Part shown: one piece after another, positions 10,191 to 20,593 of the stretch | Layout: the number at the start of each line of letters is the position of its first letter | Position numbering within the stretch: the stretch's first letter is position 1 | Source of the DNA: Porogramme epimiltina | Taxonomy: Eukaryota > Basidiomycota > Agaricomycetes > Polyporales > Polyporaceae | Assembly: GCA_900155495.1 (NCBI GenBank) | Contig: FTLJ01000127.1 | Coordinates: forward strand, 1-46,227 | Length of the DNA: 46,227 bases | Direction: 5' to 3' | Made by a program: the position numbers and the translations under genes | The notes under the pieces: generated by a model | Told to the model about the DNA's origin: nothing | What the model saw: the letters and a program-made list of their open reading frames with translations, nothing else | The model's database searches: none

Positions 10191-11985
10191 TCAAACATAC
10201 AGGGTCTCTGTCCCCACCGAGGAGTCTGACAATTTTCCATCCTCCCATTCTCGGCAATCGCTGAGCCTGCCTTGCTCCGCAGCAGTCCAGCTGGAACCCT
10301 CCCCATCTGCCACAGGGAGTGACGAGCCCAGTGAGCCCACTACGTCGAACCTCACAAATGACAGTGCGGCCGCGTCTAAAACGGACGAATCGTTCCCGCC
10401 CATGTGGCTCGTGTACAGTGGGTCATCCCGATTGAGCCTGACCGTCCGCCGATTTGCGGCCTGTAGGTCGAGGAGGAAGCGCGAGACGAGGACGGCGGAT
10501 ATCCTAAGGTAACGTGTCGACAGTGAGACACTTCGAGCATGTAAGATCCTGTGATGAGAGACGTACGGCGAGTTGAAAACTGCGACTAAACTGAATGTGT
10601 CCGTGATAACTTCCACCTGTGTAAACGGTCAGTGCACATACAGAGACGGTGCAAGGCATTTGAATACATACGGGGAGGAGTGCAATCATTAGGTGGGCGG
10701 CATTAAAAAGCATGATTACTCTGTTAGAAAGGACAATGTTGGTATTTGTACGCGCAGAGTACCGAGTTCTTGTCCTTACATGAAGTATATTGTTCCTAGG
10801 TAGGTCGTTGGTGAGACGTTGAGGGAAAGCTAGATGGCGTGAACAGCGACTGCCACTCACCGTCACGCAACATGATGCCAGTAAACGAGTGCCCATTACT
10901 AGCGACACTTGCTAGGATGTCTCCTCTTTTCCTTGTTGTGTACCAAGTTACGCCAATGAGCAGGATGTCCGCTGCTATAAGGCATGTACGGCTTGCGATA
11001 GTCACTGTTGAAATAGAGTAATCTCAACGCGGTGTTTCAACGTAGACACCTGGGAGGGCGGGGGCTCACAACTACATGTCGAGTCAATCAATGTTACTCT
11101 CGTCACAGGTACTACAATGACGCTGCTCACCGTATAGCCAAAGATTCGGAAACGTCTCCCGATGTCTCAACGCATCCGAACGTCATATAGTTGAATCCTC
11201 CGGGACCGAAGCCGAAGCCGCTCTGATAGACGCGTCTAGTCAGCGTGGCGTCAGGCAGAAGAAGATGGAGCACCAATAATACCAGGTTGATTCCTACTGG
11301 AACAAGCGCAAGAAGAAATACAAGAACAGCGAGAGGTCGCCGTTTCCCAGTTAGGGCGTATACTCGCAACGCTGCGAAGGCTGGTGAAACAGATTAGCAA
11401 CGTGTTGTCGTCTGTGGACCTATTGCACGGCGCTCACCTGCCCAGGGTACGTATTGCATGATCCTCGTCGTAGCCACTGTGTTCGACAGAGAAGCACAAC
11501 TCAATTAATGATACTCGCGTCAGTTCCTAAGCGATACAGGAGGCAGAACATTAGCATACCTCTGCAAAAGACAAACTCAGTTAGCGACTTGGGAGCAGAA
11601 TGGCAAGACGGGCTTTCGAATGTACCTTGTCAGACATGCGCACTAGCTCCAACGCGGTGAGAATAGGCGAAAGCAGTCCTAGGTATCTGTTGAGGAAGAA
11701 CAGGATGGAGGCCCCCGTCCATTTTCCGCGCCAAAATAGTTGGACTTCACGGTCGAAGGTGATGACGTATTCATACACCAAGAAAGCTAGGCGCCGCTAG
11801 GTCAGTACTCCTAGGATTGGACTTGATGGGTGACGACTTACTGAGTGACGCGAACACACAACAATGGTCGACAAAGCTGAACAGAAGGAGGTTAGCTGAA
11901 TAATGGCAGACATAAGGATGAGAGAGGATTGTTCTCACAAGCTCTGAAAGATGGAAACAATTTCTGAGGTGGCGTTGGAAGACAT
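10191..11985 (-). CDS. DUF6533 multi-pass membrane protein A (13 exons, two 2-nt micro-exons)
   Basis: DUF6533 proteins are basidiomycete integral membrane proteins of unknown function. Exons, 5' to 3' on the minus strand: 11985-11939, 11876-11842, 11786-11626, 11561-11560, 11499-11438, 11380-11283, 11222-11131, 11071-11070, 11004-10861, 10795-10780, 10720-10672, 10616-10567, 10503-10191. Sum 1071 nt, 356 aa. Landmarks: MSSNATSEIVSIF start, LVYEYVITFDREVQLFWRGK (DUF6533 core), SDK-SCA, QYVPWAAFAALRVYALTG, LTIASRTCLIAADILLI, GTIYF and SAVLVSRFLLDLQAANRR, with about seven membrane segments. Exons 4 (AG) and 8 (TT) are 2 nt long and required: skipping exon 4 puts a stop in exon 6 and loses the downstream family motifs. 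The intron at 11223-11282 is 60 nt without stops, so unspliced RNA would stay in frame. The 3' end lies in the duplicated block. Confidence 0.85.
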
Positions 11986-12847
11986 GCTATAGTAAGTGTT
12001 TGTGGAGTCACGTCGATGTTGAAGCTTCGAAGCAGGTGTAAGTATCGGGCCACGAGGGAAGCCACGCTTTGCCACGAGTTCTGTTATATGTCAGAGCAAC
12101 AGTACCCGCTGAACGTTTGAACCGCTAGGCGAATTACACAGCACTCGGATCGCCGTGATCTCGGGAAACCATTGGAGCCTTGGAGGGCTTAGTATCCTCA
12201 CAGTCGACGCCAAGCACAACATTGAGGGCAACGGACCAAGGAGTGGGAAAGCCTTGCAAAGTTAGCAGTGACGCGTGAAACTTGGGTTATAGCCAGTCGA
12301 CGACGGCTAAGGGCCATATAGTGAGTGTTTCGGCGAGCTGGTACGGTGCGAGGCGGGACCGAACGAATAACCCGGGACCTGGGGTATGGGGATGATGCGT
12401 AACTGTGTGAACGTTGCGCGCGTGGCACGATCGCCCCTGTAACATGCCCCTGGCAGCGCAGAGCACAGCCCCCCAACCCACGTGTCCGAAAACGAAAATC
12501 TTCGGCCGGGCTGATGCGCAGTAAGCTGAATCTGATGATGGGAAGGCACAGGGATGCCTAACGGCGATTACCTCAAAAACGATACTGTATCAGTGTACGA
12601 CTTCAAATGGACAAAGCACCAGAAAGGGGTCACGCAATAACTCGCAAGGTGTTCAACGCTGTATAAGGCCGCCCCTGGGACACAGCAACTAATAGAATAC
12701 CTACCCCGAGGACAGCGAACACAGCGCCCATATGCACGATGATTGTACCTATTGTGCTAAAGACCATTTAGTACGATATACGAAGAATTGAAGCATTCGA
12801 AGTGTTGGGTGATAGGCCGGGGGCACTATAAGGAAAGATCCGTGTCG
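11986..12847. other. Intergenic region between DUF6533 A and F-box 3
   Basis: I see no supported gene in these 860 bases. The best frame on the minus strand begins at 12767 (MVFSTIGTIIVHMGAVFAVLG) and encodes about 45 residues that look membrane-spanning, followed by a stop. It has no recognisable relative and could be a chance frame, a microprotein or an orphan exon. The other long frames (12198-12549) are arginine/proline-rich and do not look coding. The left edge should contain the DUF6533 A promoter. Confidence 0.3.
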
Positions 12848-14713
12848 TCAAATAAGAGAAACCCTGAACACATCGAATGTGACCTGTCCATCCACGAGGC
12901 CTTGCAAAGTAGCCAATCCAAACTCCACCGTGTCCAGGCCGACGTCCGACAAGCTGAGTGACGCGAGGCCCCTGGTCTGGATCAGCGAATCCTCTTTGAA
13001 CTCGGACCACGTCAAGGTCGTCAAGCGTGAGCCCCGCGACGCGCGATGCTGCAGCGTGTGCGAGAGAATTGATGACCGCGCGCGTAGATGCTTCGTTAGG
13101 ACGGCCTGGGGTGCCCCTTCGCCTTGTGTCCCGTATATTAGGGCTCTCAACGCGTTAGTGACGTCACCAAAGTTCTCGAGCTGGAAGGCGACATCGAGTG
13201 TTCGGAGGGAGGGGGCCACCACTGATTGGAGGTTATGAGGGTCGTCCGGCTCTTGAAGGGCTACGAGCAGCGACGCGGACTCGGGGCAAGCAATGTGTAG
13301 CGACGAGAGGTGCGGAAACGCTCGGAATAGTGTCGATTCGTTGGAAAAGGGATGGCCTTGCGATAGTTTGATCGAGAGATGTGTGATATACGCGCAGGAG
13401 CGAAAGATGGCGATGAGGGCCTCAGCACTGAAAAAGCGCTGCTGACACTTGACGAAGAGGCGGTTGACGTTCTGTTGAGTGGCCGACAGAGAGAACTCGT
13501 AGAGGCCAAACATGTACATGTCGCCGTCTTGAATCTGTACGCTGTCGACGGTATGGAGGAGTTCATGGATGACTTTGATATCTTCTAGCAAGGGGTTGCG
13601 TGAAAGGATCACCCCAGTCTGTTCAGTGACACTGAGGTTGACGAGAGCAGGAAGTGATAGATCTGACAGTATCGCTGCCACCCTGGTATCCCCCTCCATC
13701 AGACTACTTTCCGTGACGGACAGGGTTTCAAGACGAGGCAGGTCTAGCTTGCCAAAACTATGGGATCGTGGGATGGTGCTGAGCTCTTCAGGTAATGTAT
13801 CGACGAACTTCAACGACCTCAAATCAGGACACCTTTTCAATCCTTGGTAGAGGTGGTAGAGGGACGGGATCCGGGTGATATCAGTGTCTGGGTCGTTGTA
13901 GAAAAGACGCTTTACTGTAACACTTTGCAGGGTCTCACAAGCGAGATCTGGAAACATAAGTCCTGGAACACAAATTTTCTTGAGGTTGGGGAGACAAAGG
14001 CGGGTATTTTGTAACGGCCGAGTGTCCCAGTCTTCATACCATGGGCCTTCATCAGAGAAATCGTCAGAGTGATCTTCCGAGTCATCGTCCCGCGATTGAT
14101 TGCCGAAGGAGACGTTCAGGTCTTCCAAGGCGAGCATGCCGGATTCCAAGACCGAGAAGAGCGTCTGGTAGGAACACTCGCTATGGATCTTGACATCTAG
14201 CGATACAAGTCGTGAGGCAAAGCACTGTAGTAGATTTGAGAGGATAGGCGCGAATGTAGCCTGGAATCGTAGTCGCCTTGGTGCTGAGCGGCCGGCCACG
14301 ACCTTGATATATTCCAGACGGTTGATATCGTCGTCCTCAGGAGGGCAATCCGAGATGTCGAAGTGGAAGCGTTCGCCACGAACTGCATCTGCCCAAAGGT
14401 CTGGAGTCTTCAATGCCACAGCGCGCCAGCGACGACAGACGTGTGCGACGCGAAGGCTCGCTCGGTTATACCAGCAAAGAGCCAGAATCATAGAGAGTAT
14501 CTCTGTGGGAAGCGCGAATATTGGTGCGGCGGCGTTGTGTATGCTGAGGTACGCGAGCGCAATGTTCTGGTGTTTGCGGGCTAGGGAAAGGGCCTTTTCG
14601 CGAAACGCCGAGGGGGAGAGCCCGTGGAGGGTCGCGCGCTCCGCGTCGGGGGGAGCGTCCACGAAGTCCGGGAATGAGACGTCGTCCGTCGATGGGTCCA
14701 TATCTGGTATCAC
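12848..14713 (-). CDS. F-box/LRR-like protein, third copy
   Basis: Single exon, 621 aa. The F-box at residues ~55-105 is AAPIFALPTEILSMILALCW then CRRWRAVALKTPDLWAD. The LRR-like solenoid includes CLPNLKKICVPGL, DLPRLETLSVTESS, FPHLSSLHIACPES and SRLTTLTWSEFKEDSL. An acidic stretch, DDDSEDHSDDFSDEGPWYED, lies at ~215-235. It is clearly a paralogue of F-box 1 and 2 (shared start SLARKHQNIALAYLSIHNAAAPI, shared SRLxxLTWSE near the end) but much older than their tandem duplication and not part of that block. It lies between the two DUF6533 genes on the same strand, so F-box and DUF6533 genes alternate here. Substrate unknown. Confidence 0.85.
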   Translation of the reverse strand: MIPDMDPSTDDVSFPDFVDAPPDAERATLHGLSPSAFREKALSLARKHQNIALAYLSIHNAAAPIFALPTEILSMILALCWYNRASLRVAHVCRRWRAVALKTPDLWADAVRGERFHFDISDCPPEDDDINRLEYIKVVAGRSAPRRLRFQATFAPILSNLLQCFASRLVSLDVKIHSECSYQTLFSVLESGMLALEDLNVSFGNQSRDDDSEDHSDDFSDEGPWYEDWDTRPLQNTRLCLPNLKKICVPGLMFPDLACETLQSVTVKRLFYNDPDTDITRIPSLYHLYQGLKRCPDLRSLKFVDTLPEELSTIPRSHSFGKLDLPRLETLSVTESSLMEGDTRVAAILSDLSLPALVNLSVTEQTGVILSRNPLLEDIKVIHELLHTVDSVQIQDGDMYMFGLYEFSLSATQQNVNRLFVKCQQRFFSAEALIAIFRSCAYITHLSIKLSQGHPFSNESTLFRAFPHLSSLHIACPESASLLVALQEPDDPHNLQSVVAPSLRTLDVAFQLENFGDVTNALRALIYGTQGEGAPQAVLTKHLRARSSILSHTLQHRASRGSRLTTLTWSEFKEDSLIQTRGLASLSLSDVGLDTVEFGLATLQGLVDGQVTFDVFRVSLI

Positions 14714-15531
14714 TGTCTTTAGAAGAGGATGCTCACGCGGTGCTCGTGGATACGCACCAGCACTTCAGGAGGAAAGTCCGGGCTGTCTTCGAAATCTTCA
14801 AGGTCCCCGTGAGCTCTGTAGGCAAATTGTTGATTTTGAGCAGCCAATAGGTACTCGCACTTGTACGCACTTGTATCTTTAGCCAGATTGTGATGAGGAG
14901 GCAGCCGCCGAGGTAGCTTGACTTAAGGGTCGTGGATGCAAATGTTGACGGGGGCAGCAGCGTCTGGCGTCTGAGGCTTGAGCTCGAGGCAGGACAGCGA
15001 ACCGTCCTCTCTTCCAAACCATCATGTCCCTCCACGCTAGGCTCCTGCACCTGCCCACGACAATCCTTCAACGAGAGATCAACTGCATATATGTGTAATT
15101 ATCCTTACGGACAACCAAGAAAACGCCAGAGATGAAGACGGCGACGATGGAGTGGAATTACGGGTCAAGTGGTGTGCACTGTAGATGACGGTCTTGCGAA
15201 TGCAGTATTTTGTGAGCATGTCCCCTTCGTGCTCGTCTGTGTCTTCATCGACCATCACTTCTACTCTCAATTCGTCTATACTTCCTCCAACTTACCCCTT
15301 AAAACCCATAAGTGCATCATTGTGTTATAACGTATGTTTTTATTCCTTGCTTTTCACCACACGACCACCAATTTCCGTTAAGCCCCCCCCCTCCCACGTA
15401 TGTTCGCGCATGGAGATGCTGCCAATACATCTATATTATGTCGTTACGGTGTCCAGTCTTACAATCCGCAGCTCTACATCCAGACAACTCCAGTTCTACC
15501 TCATCATCCTAGACATCTGGGCGTCCTATCT
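14714..15531. other. Intergenic region between F-box 3 and DUF6533 B
   Basis: These 818 bases hold the F-box 3 promoter on the left and the 3' flank of DUF6533 B on the right. Short frames exist on both strands but none shows domain motifs or consistent splice sites. The region at 15250-15400 is pyrimidine-rich on the plus strand. I see no RNA gene or repeat. Confidence 0.4.
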
Positions 15532-17232
15532 CTACTCCGACTGAGTGTCTAGCTTATCCTCTTCTTCCGTACCCGCCAAGGAGTCCCAGCTCGCAAACTG
15601 GCCTACCGGCAGAGCGGCACCTATTGAGCCCACCGCGTCGATCCGCGCGAAGATGAGTGACGCCGCCGCGCTAGCGCCGCCCAATCCGGAGGACGATGCG
15701 TCATCAAAGCCGAGCTGAAGGGCGTGTTGGTTCGCGGCTTGGAGGTCGAGCAGGAAGCGCGAGACGAGAACGGCGGTGAGCCTGTGCGGGGGTGCCAAGA
15801 ACGTGAATAAGGGTGTGGGTCATGCAGGACGAAAACGTACGGCTCGGTGAATTCTGTGACGAAGCTCACTGGGTCGAAGGACCCCACACCAACCTGTAGA
15901 CACATCAGAGTGTCGCCTATATCGCGGCCTGAGCGAAAACTGGGGCTTACGGAGACCAGGGTGAGTGTTAGGTGGAGGACGTTTAGAATCAGAAGCACGC
16001 TGCATATGAACCCCGAATGAGCAAATGACAGGCGTGGACGTTTATGGACCTACAGAAAGTAGATCGTTCCTAAGAGGAGGCGACATGATGCTTAGTTAAC
16101 TCTAAGTGCGCTGACGTTATGGAAAAGTGCCTACCGTCACGAAGTATTACGCTAGCGAACGAGACGGTGTGGTCGGTCAAACTTGAGTGATGCTGCCTCC
16201 GCTGCGGCATTGTGCACCATGTTATGATGATAAGCAGAGTGTCGGCGGCAATGAGACATGTCCGCGATACGATCGTGACTATAAATCACCTATTATTAGC
16301 TGGGTTCGCTAAAGGCACGTAATTGGAGTTGTTCGTACGGCTGCGGAATGACGTACGCGTCAGTGGTGCTTCAGAAGCTCTGTGTACAAACTCACTTTTT
16401 AGCTAGAGAGGGAGGCATGTCGGTACTTGCAGAGCATCCGAATATTGGGTCGTTGTAGCCATCAAGCTCGTACCCATATTGACTCTAAAATCGATGTGAG
16501 AATCGGTCATAAAGCGGAGTTATGGCTGCGCTATACTAACAAAGTTGATCCCAAGAGGGACTAGGCCGAGGAGGAAGACGAAAGCGGCCAAAAGGTGGCT
16601 CTTTCCTGCCAGCGCAAAGGCGCGCAATGCGGAGAAGGCTGAGCGGGTGGATAGGGGGCGTGATGAGTATCGTGTGATGAAGCGTAAGACGCTGAAGATA
16701 TGTACACACACCCGCCCAAAGCGAGAACTGTATGAAACTGATGGACGATTCAATCTTGGTTAGATAGGAGCAGCTACCGAAGGATAATTCAGATGATGTT
16801 TTCGAGATCGGCCAGGCTCGACTAGCTTACCTCTGCAGATAAATATGGTCAGTGCGAAGGGAATGTGTAAACGGGACGTCTGACTTACCTTGTCGGCCAT
16901 GGACGCGTATTCGCACATGATAAGGACGTAGGATCCAAGTGCGAGATACCTATTCAAGAAGAAGAGGAGGGATGCGCCTGTCCATTTGCGCCGCCAGAAC
17001 AGCTGGACCTCGTCACGAAAGGTGATGGAGTATTCGTACACCAAGAGAGCTGAGAACAGTTATTGTCATCCGGGAGGAATGAAGGTAGTCAGTACTGACT
17101 TGTGCCTGCAAGTGTACAACAGTTATCCACAAAACTAAGAAATGGGTCAGCCAGTCTCCAGCGCCGGACGCAGACGATCACTCACAAATTCTTATGGGCC
17201 AGAATAGTCTGGGAGATAGCATCTGACGACAT
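15532..17232 (-). CDS. DUF6533 multi-pass membrane protein B (13 exons, two 2-nt micro-exons)
   Basis: Paralogue of the gene at 10191-11985. Exons: 17232-17186, 17134-17100, 17049-16889, 16832-16831, 16773-16712, 16638-16541, 16484-16396, 16340-16339, 16278-16135, 16069-16054, 15999-15951, 15893-15841, 15781-15532. Sum 1008 nt, 335 aa. Exon sizes match copy A at ten of thirteen positions (47, 35, 161, 2, 62, 98, 2, 144, 16, 49). Landmarks: MSSDAISQTI, LVYEYSITFRDEVQLFWRRK, ADK-SC, WAAFSALRAFALAG, SQYGYELDGYNDPIFGC, LTIVSRTCLIAADTLLIIIT, GTIYFLVLLILNVLHL and TAVLVSRFLLDLQAANQ. Micro-exons are AG (16831-16832) and CC (16339-16340); each is flanked by 55-60 nt introns with branch-like CTGAC or CTAAT. 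Its function is unknown. Predicted location is a membrane, with an acidic cytosolic tail. Confidence 0.85.
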
Positions 17233-17645
17233 CTTGTTGAGACCTTCGGGGGCCAGTAGAAGACGCAGGGAAGAGAACTGGGAAAGCCACTGGTTCATGC
17301 CCGCTATTAATGCGGGTCTCATTCCCGGGCTGTGACGGAAGCCAATGCCACCTTGCTCCTGAGTGAAATCTTAGCGTGCCGTCATCCTTGGGTTCTAGGG
17401 GCATAACTCTTCGCGCCATCTGCGAGCGGCCGCGCGTTCGTTCGGTGCAGGAGGTAGACCAGTCGGGAAGTGTTTCGGTGGAGCTTGCAGGTGGCGGTCC
17501 TGAGTACAAGGCATCATGCTTCTTGATCTTAAGCACCACTTATATCAAACTTCGGTGAATGAGTGATATGTAGATTGGGAGATTATGTGATTTCTATCCG
17601 TCTACCGCAGAGGCAATGAGGGTAAGGGTATAGTCGGAGAAATGA
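17233..17645. other. Intergenic region upstream of DUF6533 B
   Basis: 413 bases between the DUF6533 B start and the OPA3 stop. It holds the DUF6533 B promoter and the OPA3 3' flank. No gene, repeat or recognisable RNA is seen. Confidence 0.4.
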
Positions 17646-18494
17646 TCATGGGGCCGAGGGGGGTGGAGACTGGGAGGATGATGGAGTGTCCGACGAACCC
17701 GAGGCGTTGGGAGGCGTTGACTGACCGTGCCTTAGGTCGATGCGTGGAATTGGGAGGGGTGTGCCCTCGAACTCCGCCCACCCACCCCTGAGTCCAATCT
17801 CCACCACCCGTTGCAGGATTCGTGCAAGCTCATCATGCCTACGCGGTCTCGTGAGGACCACTAGACACAATGGCATGCTCGCTATTGGGACGCACCTTGA
17901 CGACTCCTCCGCTTGTCGTTCTTCTTGAATCCTGGAAAGAGCATCCAAACGCTTGTTCAACCCCTCTACGCTCTCCTTGAGCTCGTCCAGCTGCTCGTCC
18001 ACGTTGTCTCTTCGTTTCGCCTGATTTCGCGACGTTCGCCAGGATTCTCCTACTATGAGCCCGGCTGCGACCGTAAATAAGAACCCTTCCGCCAGGGCGT
18101 TTGCACCATTCTCGATGGCCCTAACGTAAGGATGTACTTGTGAGGTTACAACTTCGTCGGTGAATGCGTACAGACGCACCTCGTTTCGGACAAGGGGCGG
18201 ACGTGCTTCGCAGGTTCTCCCAGGAGGTTGGTACGCATCTTCACCTCTGTCTGGTACATGCCTTGCGCGAGGTTCATGCAGAAAGAGCGAAACCGCTCAT
18301 GCCTAATTTCAGTTCAGCACACGTTGGCACCTCACGCTCCCTACTAAGTCAGAAAGCTACTCACTGTTTTGCCTGAGTCTTTATCTGGTTACTGATAGGT
18401 TTCGCTAGAGTCTTGCATAGGTCAGAGGAGGAAGCGTTCACCTAACCTATTCACTCACTCGGATGAGTAGTGACGCAATCTTCGCGGTGGCCAT
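17646..18494 (-). CDS. OPA3: OPA3-like mitochondrial protein
   Basis: OPA3 proteins sit at mitochondria and affect organelle shape and lipid metabolism; the biochemical activity is not settled. Exons: 18494-18459, 18411-18365, 18302-18180, 18120-17896 and 17838-17646. Sum 624 nt, 207 aa. The start MATAKIASLLIRTLAKPISNQ is the classic OPA3 N-terminal amphipathic targeting segment. It continues HERFRSFCMNLAQGMYQTEVKMR, GEPAKHVRPLSET, then one hydrophobic segment (NGANALAEGFLFTVAAGLIVG, ~86-106), a coiled coil (DEQLDELKESVEGLNKRLDAL) and DELARILQRVVEIGLRGGW. A Ser/Pro-rich tail ends the protein. The last intron (17839-17895, 57 nt) has no stop and is a multiple of three; it is placed by its GTGC donor and TAG acceptor and by continuity of the family motif. 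Divergent from the gene at 18741. Confidence 0.9.
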
Positions 18495-18740
18495 AATGAT
18501 ATAGGCAGGCGGTCTTGGTGAGTTGGCAGGTTAGATGGAGTCAGACAGTGCGAATGGTAAGCATATACGCCCTTGAGGGTGGAAAGGCAGTCGAAGAAGG
18601 GGATGGAAAGGGTGTATAGCGGTGGCAGGGCGCGGGTCGATGTCCACGACGTCGGCCGAGCCGAGCGGCCTCGTCAGGCGCAGCCGGACTTCCGAAGCGC
18701 CCACCCACTTCACCGCATACCACCACGAGCATCGGTCCAC

Positions 18741-20593
18741 ATGCCCTCTGGAGACTCCGTGAACGGTGATGTACGTCAGTACTTGCTCTCCGGGGCTCGG
18801 ATTCTAATTCACATACCCAGGCAAAAAGCCCCTTTCACGTAGACAATGACGCGCTCCTCCGCCTGGAGAGGATGCGTGTTCAAGAAGCCCTCGTCGCTCG
18901 CGACGTCGCGGTCTCACGCCTCGCTGATGCATGCGCGTCGGTGAAGGAGAAGTCGCAAGCTCTCAGCTCCCTTGAAGCAGAGAACACCGAGCTCAGGAAC
19001 CAACTTAAAACGTCCACGCTTACCGGGGTAAAGGGGGGCGAAGATAAGGAGAACGTCAGTTCGGACCCGACGGATTGCCTCGACGTGGCTATTCAAACTG
19101 TGGAAGAGAAGCTGGCTGAGTTGAGGGTGTCGGAAGAGGATGGCCTCTTGGATATCGAGAATCGTCCCAGAGTGCGTTGCTATATCCCATGCCTTAATGA
19201 CATCATTCGTTCTGATTACCTCCTCACAGACGGCCAGTCGCAAAGTGGAATCGGCCGTCACACGGATTGCGAAGCTTTTGAACGACAACGCCCCCGTTTT
19301 GGGAGCACTCAGGGATGTCACCAACGCGAACACCCCCACGACGTTATTGAGCCCCCTCGTGACCACCTTTGAACTTCCGGACTCTCCTTGGACTCCTCTG
19401 GATTGTGATCGACCGGTCTGGTTCCCTCTGTCTCTTCCCATTTCCCGTCTAACAGTAATGCTTAGACGGTGTTACCAACTATAAACACGGCGGAGAAGAT
19501 AGATGCTCGATACGCCATCCTGGCCTCGCTGCCTCTCCCTTCCGGCGTTCCGGAGGACTCGCTGACGCCCATCCTAATTCCTCCCCCGTATGCCCTTCAC
19601 GACTTCATTGGAACTACGTCTGGTGTATGTCATACACTCCTTCACCGAATCGATCTGTGCTGACGATGGGTCAAATAGCATCTGCGCTCACAGTGCGTTC
19701 TTGTCCCTCTATTGTGCGTGCTGACGTGCGCATATACCCAGGTTGGGCAACTATCGCGTGTTCCAACAATCCACAACCACCTGGTGCCCCGACCGTGAAG
19801 AGCATGGATACTATTTGACGCCTGTCTTCAAGTGTAGTACCAACCCTAGAGTCAACACGGCACACAGGTGGTCTGTTGTGGACTTCGCCCCAAAGCTGGA
19901 CAAGCCAACTGGTTCGTATCTTATCCCTGCGAGCGTGCTACTGCTAACGTCGTCGATCGAATAGAATGTTTCTTCAATAAGGACGGGAAATGGTACTACG
20001 CTGGGATCTACAAGTCCTTTCGTCTCGACGATCTCTGCACTCAGGAATGGGAATGCCTTTCTACTGAGGTGAAATCCACCTTCCCATCTTTCGTTCCCAT
20101 CCTCAACGTGCTCGTTGTCACGTAGACCTCTCAAGCACTCATCAAGGAAACTCTGGCGAACCGCAAGAACACCTCCCCTCAGAACGTCTACGAGACAGGA
20201 CAGCTCTACTCTGCTGGCGCGCTCCGCGTCGCGTGCATCGGTCTACAATGCATCGGCTTCAACAACGCCCTCTACCGCGGTCTCCTGGAACACGCTGCTC
20301 TCTGTACTCAGGCCGGCAAGTGGCGCGCGACATCTGGGGGCTTCGCAGGAGGGCTCGGGCTAGGCTCTGGCGGGGGCGTCGTGTGGAACAGTCCTACCAT
20401 GGGTACCCCTGTGCCTCTCAGCGGACCAGCAAGTCCTATGGCGACGAACATCGGCAGTGTAATCGGAAGTGGCCGCCCTGGAACCTGCCCTGGACCTATC
20501 CAGCCCCCTCAAACACCGACACTCAGGATCCACACCGACGTCGCTCAGGACTCACCGACTTTTCTCAGCACTCGACTTTCTACGACGACCTGA
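18741..20593 (+). CDS. DUF6697-like protein with N-terminal coiled coil
   Basis: Eight exons join in frame: 18741-18770, 18821-19171, 19230-19415, 19466-19624, 19679-19692, 19742-19911, 19965-20068 and 20126-20593. Sum 1482 nt, 493 aa. Residues ~20-80 form a coiled coil (LLRLERMRVQEALVARDVAV, SLEAENTELRNQL). Residues ~250-390 resemble the basidiomycete DUF6697 domain: TWCPDREEHGYY, GKWYYAGIYKSFRLDDLCTQEWECL, then YETGQLYSAGALRVACIGLQCIGFNNALY. The last ~100 residues are Gly/Pro/Ser-rich and probably disordered. The 14-nt exon 5 is fixed by phase. Function is unknown; the tryptophan-rich globular part is of a kind seen in regulatory or binding proteins, but I cannot assign a partner. Start chosen because exon 1 splices in phase to the coiled-coil exon. 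It shares a 246-base promoter with OPA3. Confidence 0.65.

Larger units (their letters stand above)
7778..10240. repeat. Tandem duplication unit 2 (F-box 2)
   Basis: Second copy of the block described at 5415-7790. It keeps a multikinase-tail remnant on the left and the intact 3' end of the DUF6533 gene on the right, so this copy has the original right boundary while unit 1 has the original left boundary. Confidence 0.8.
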
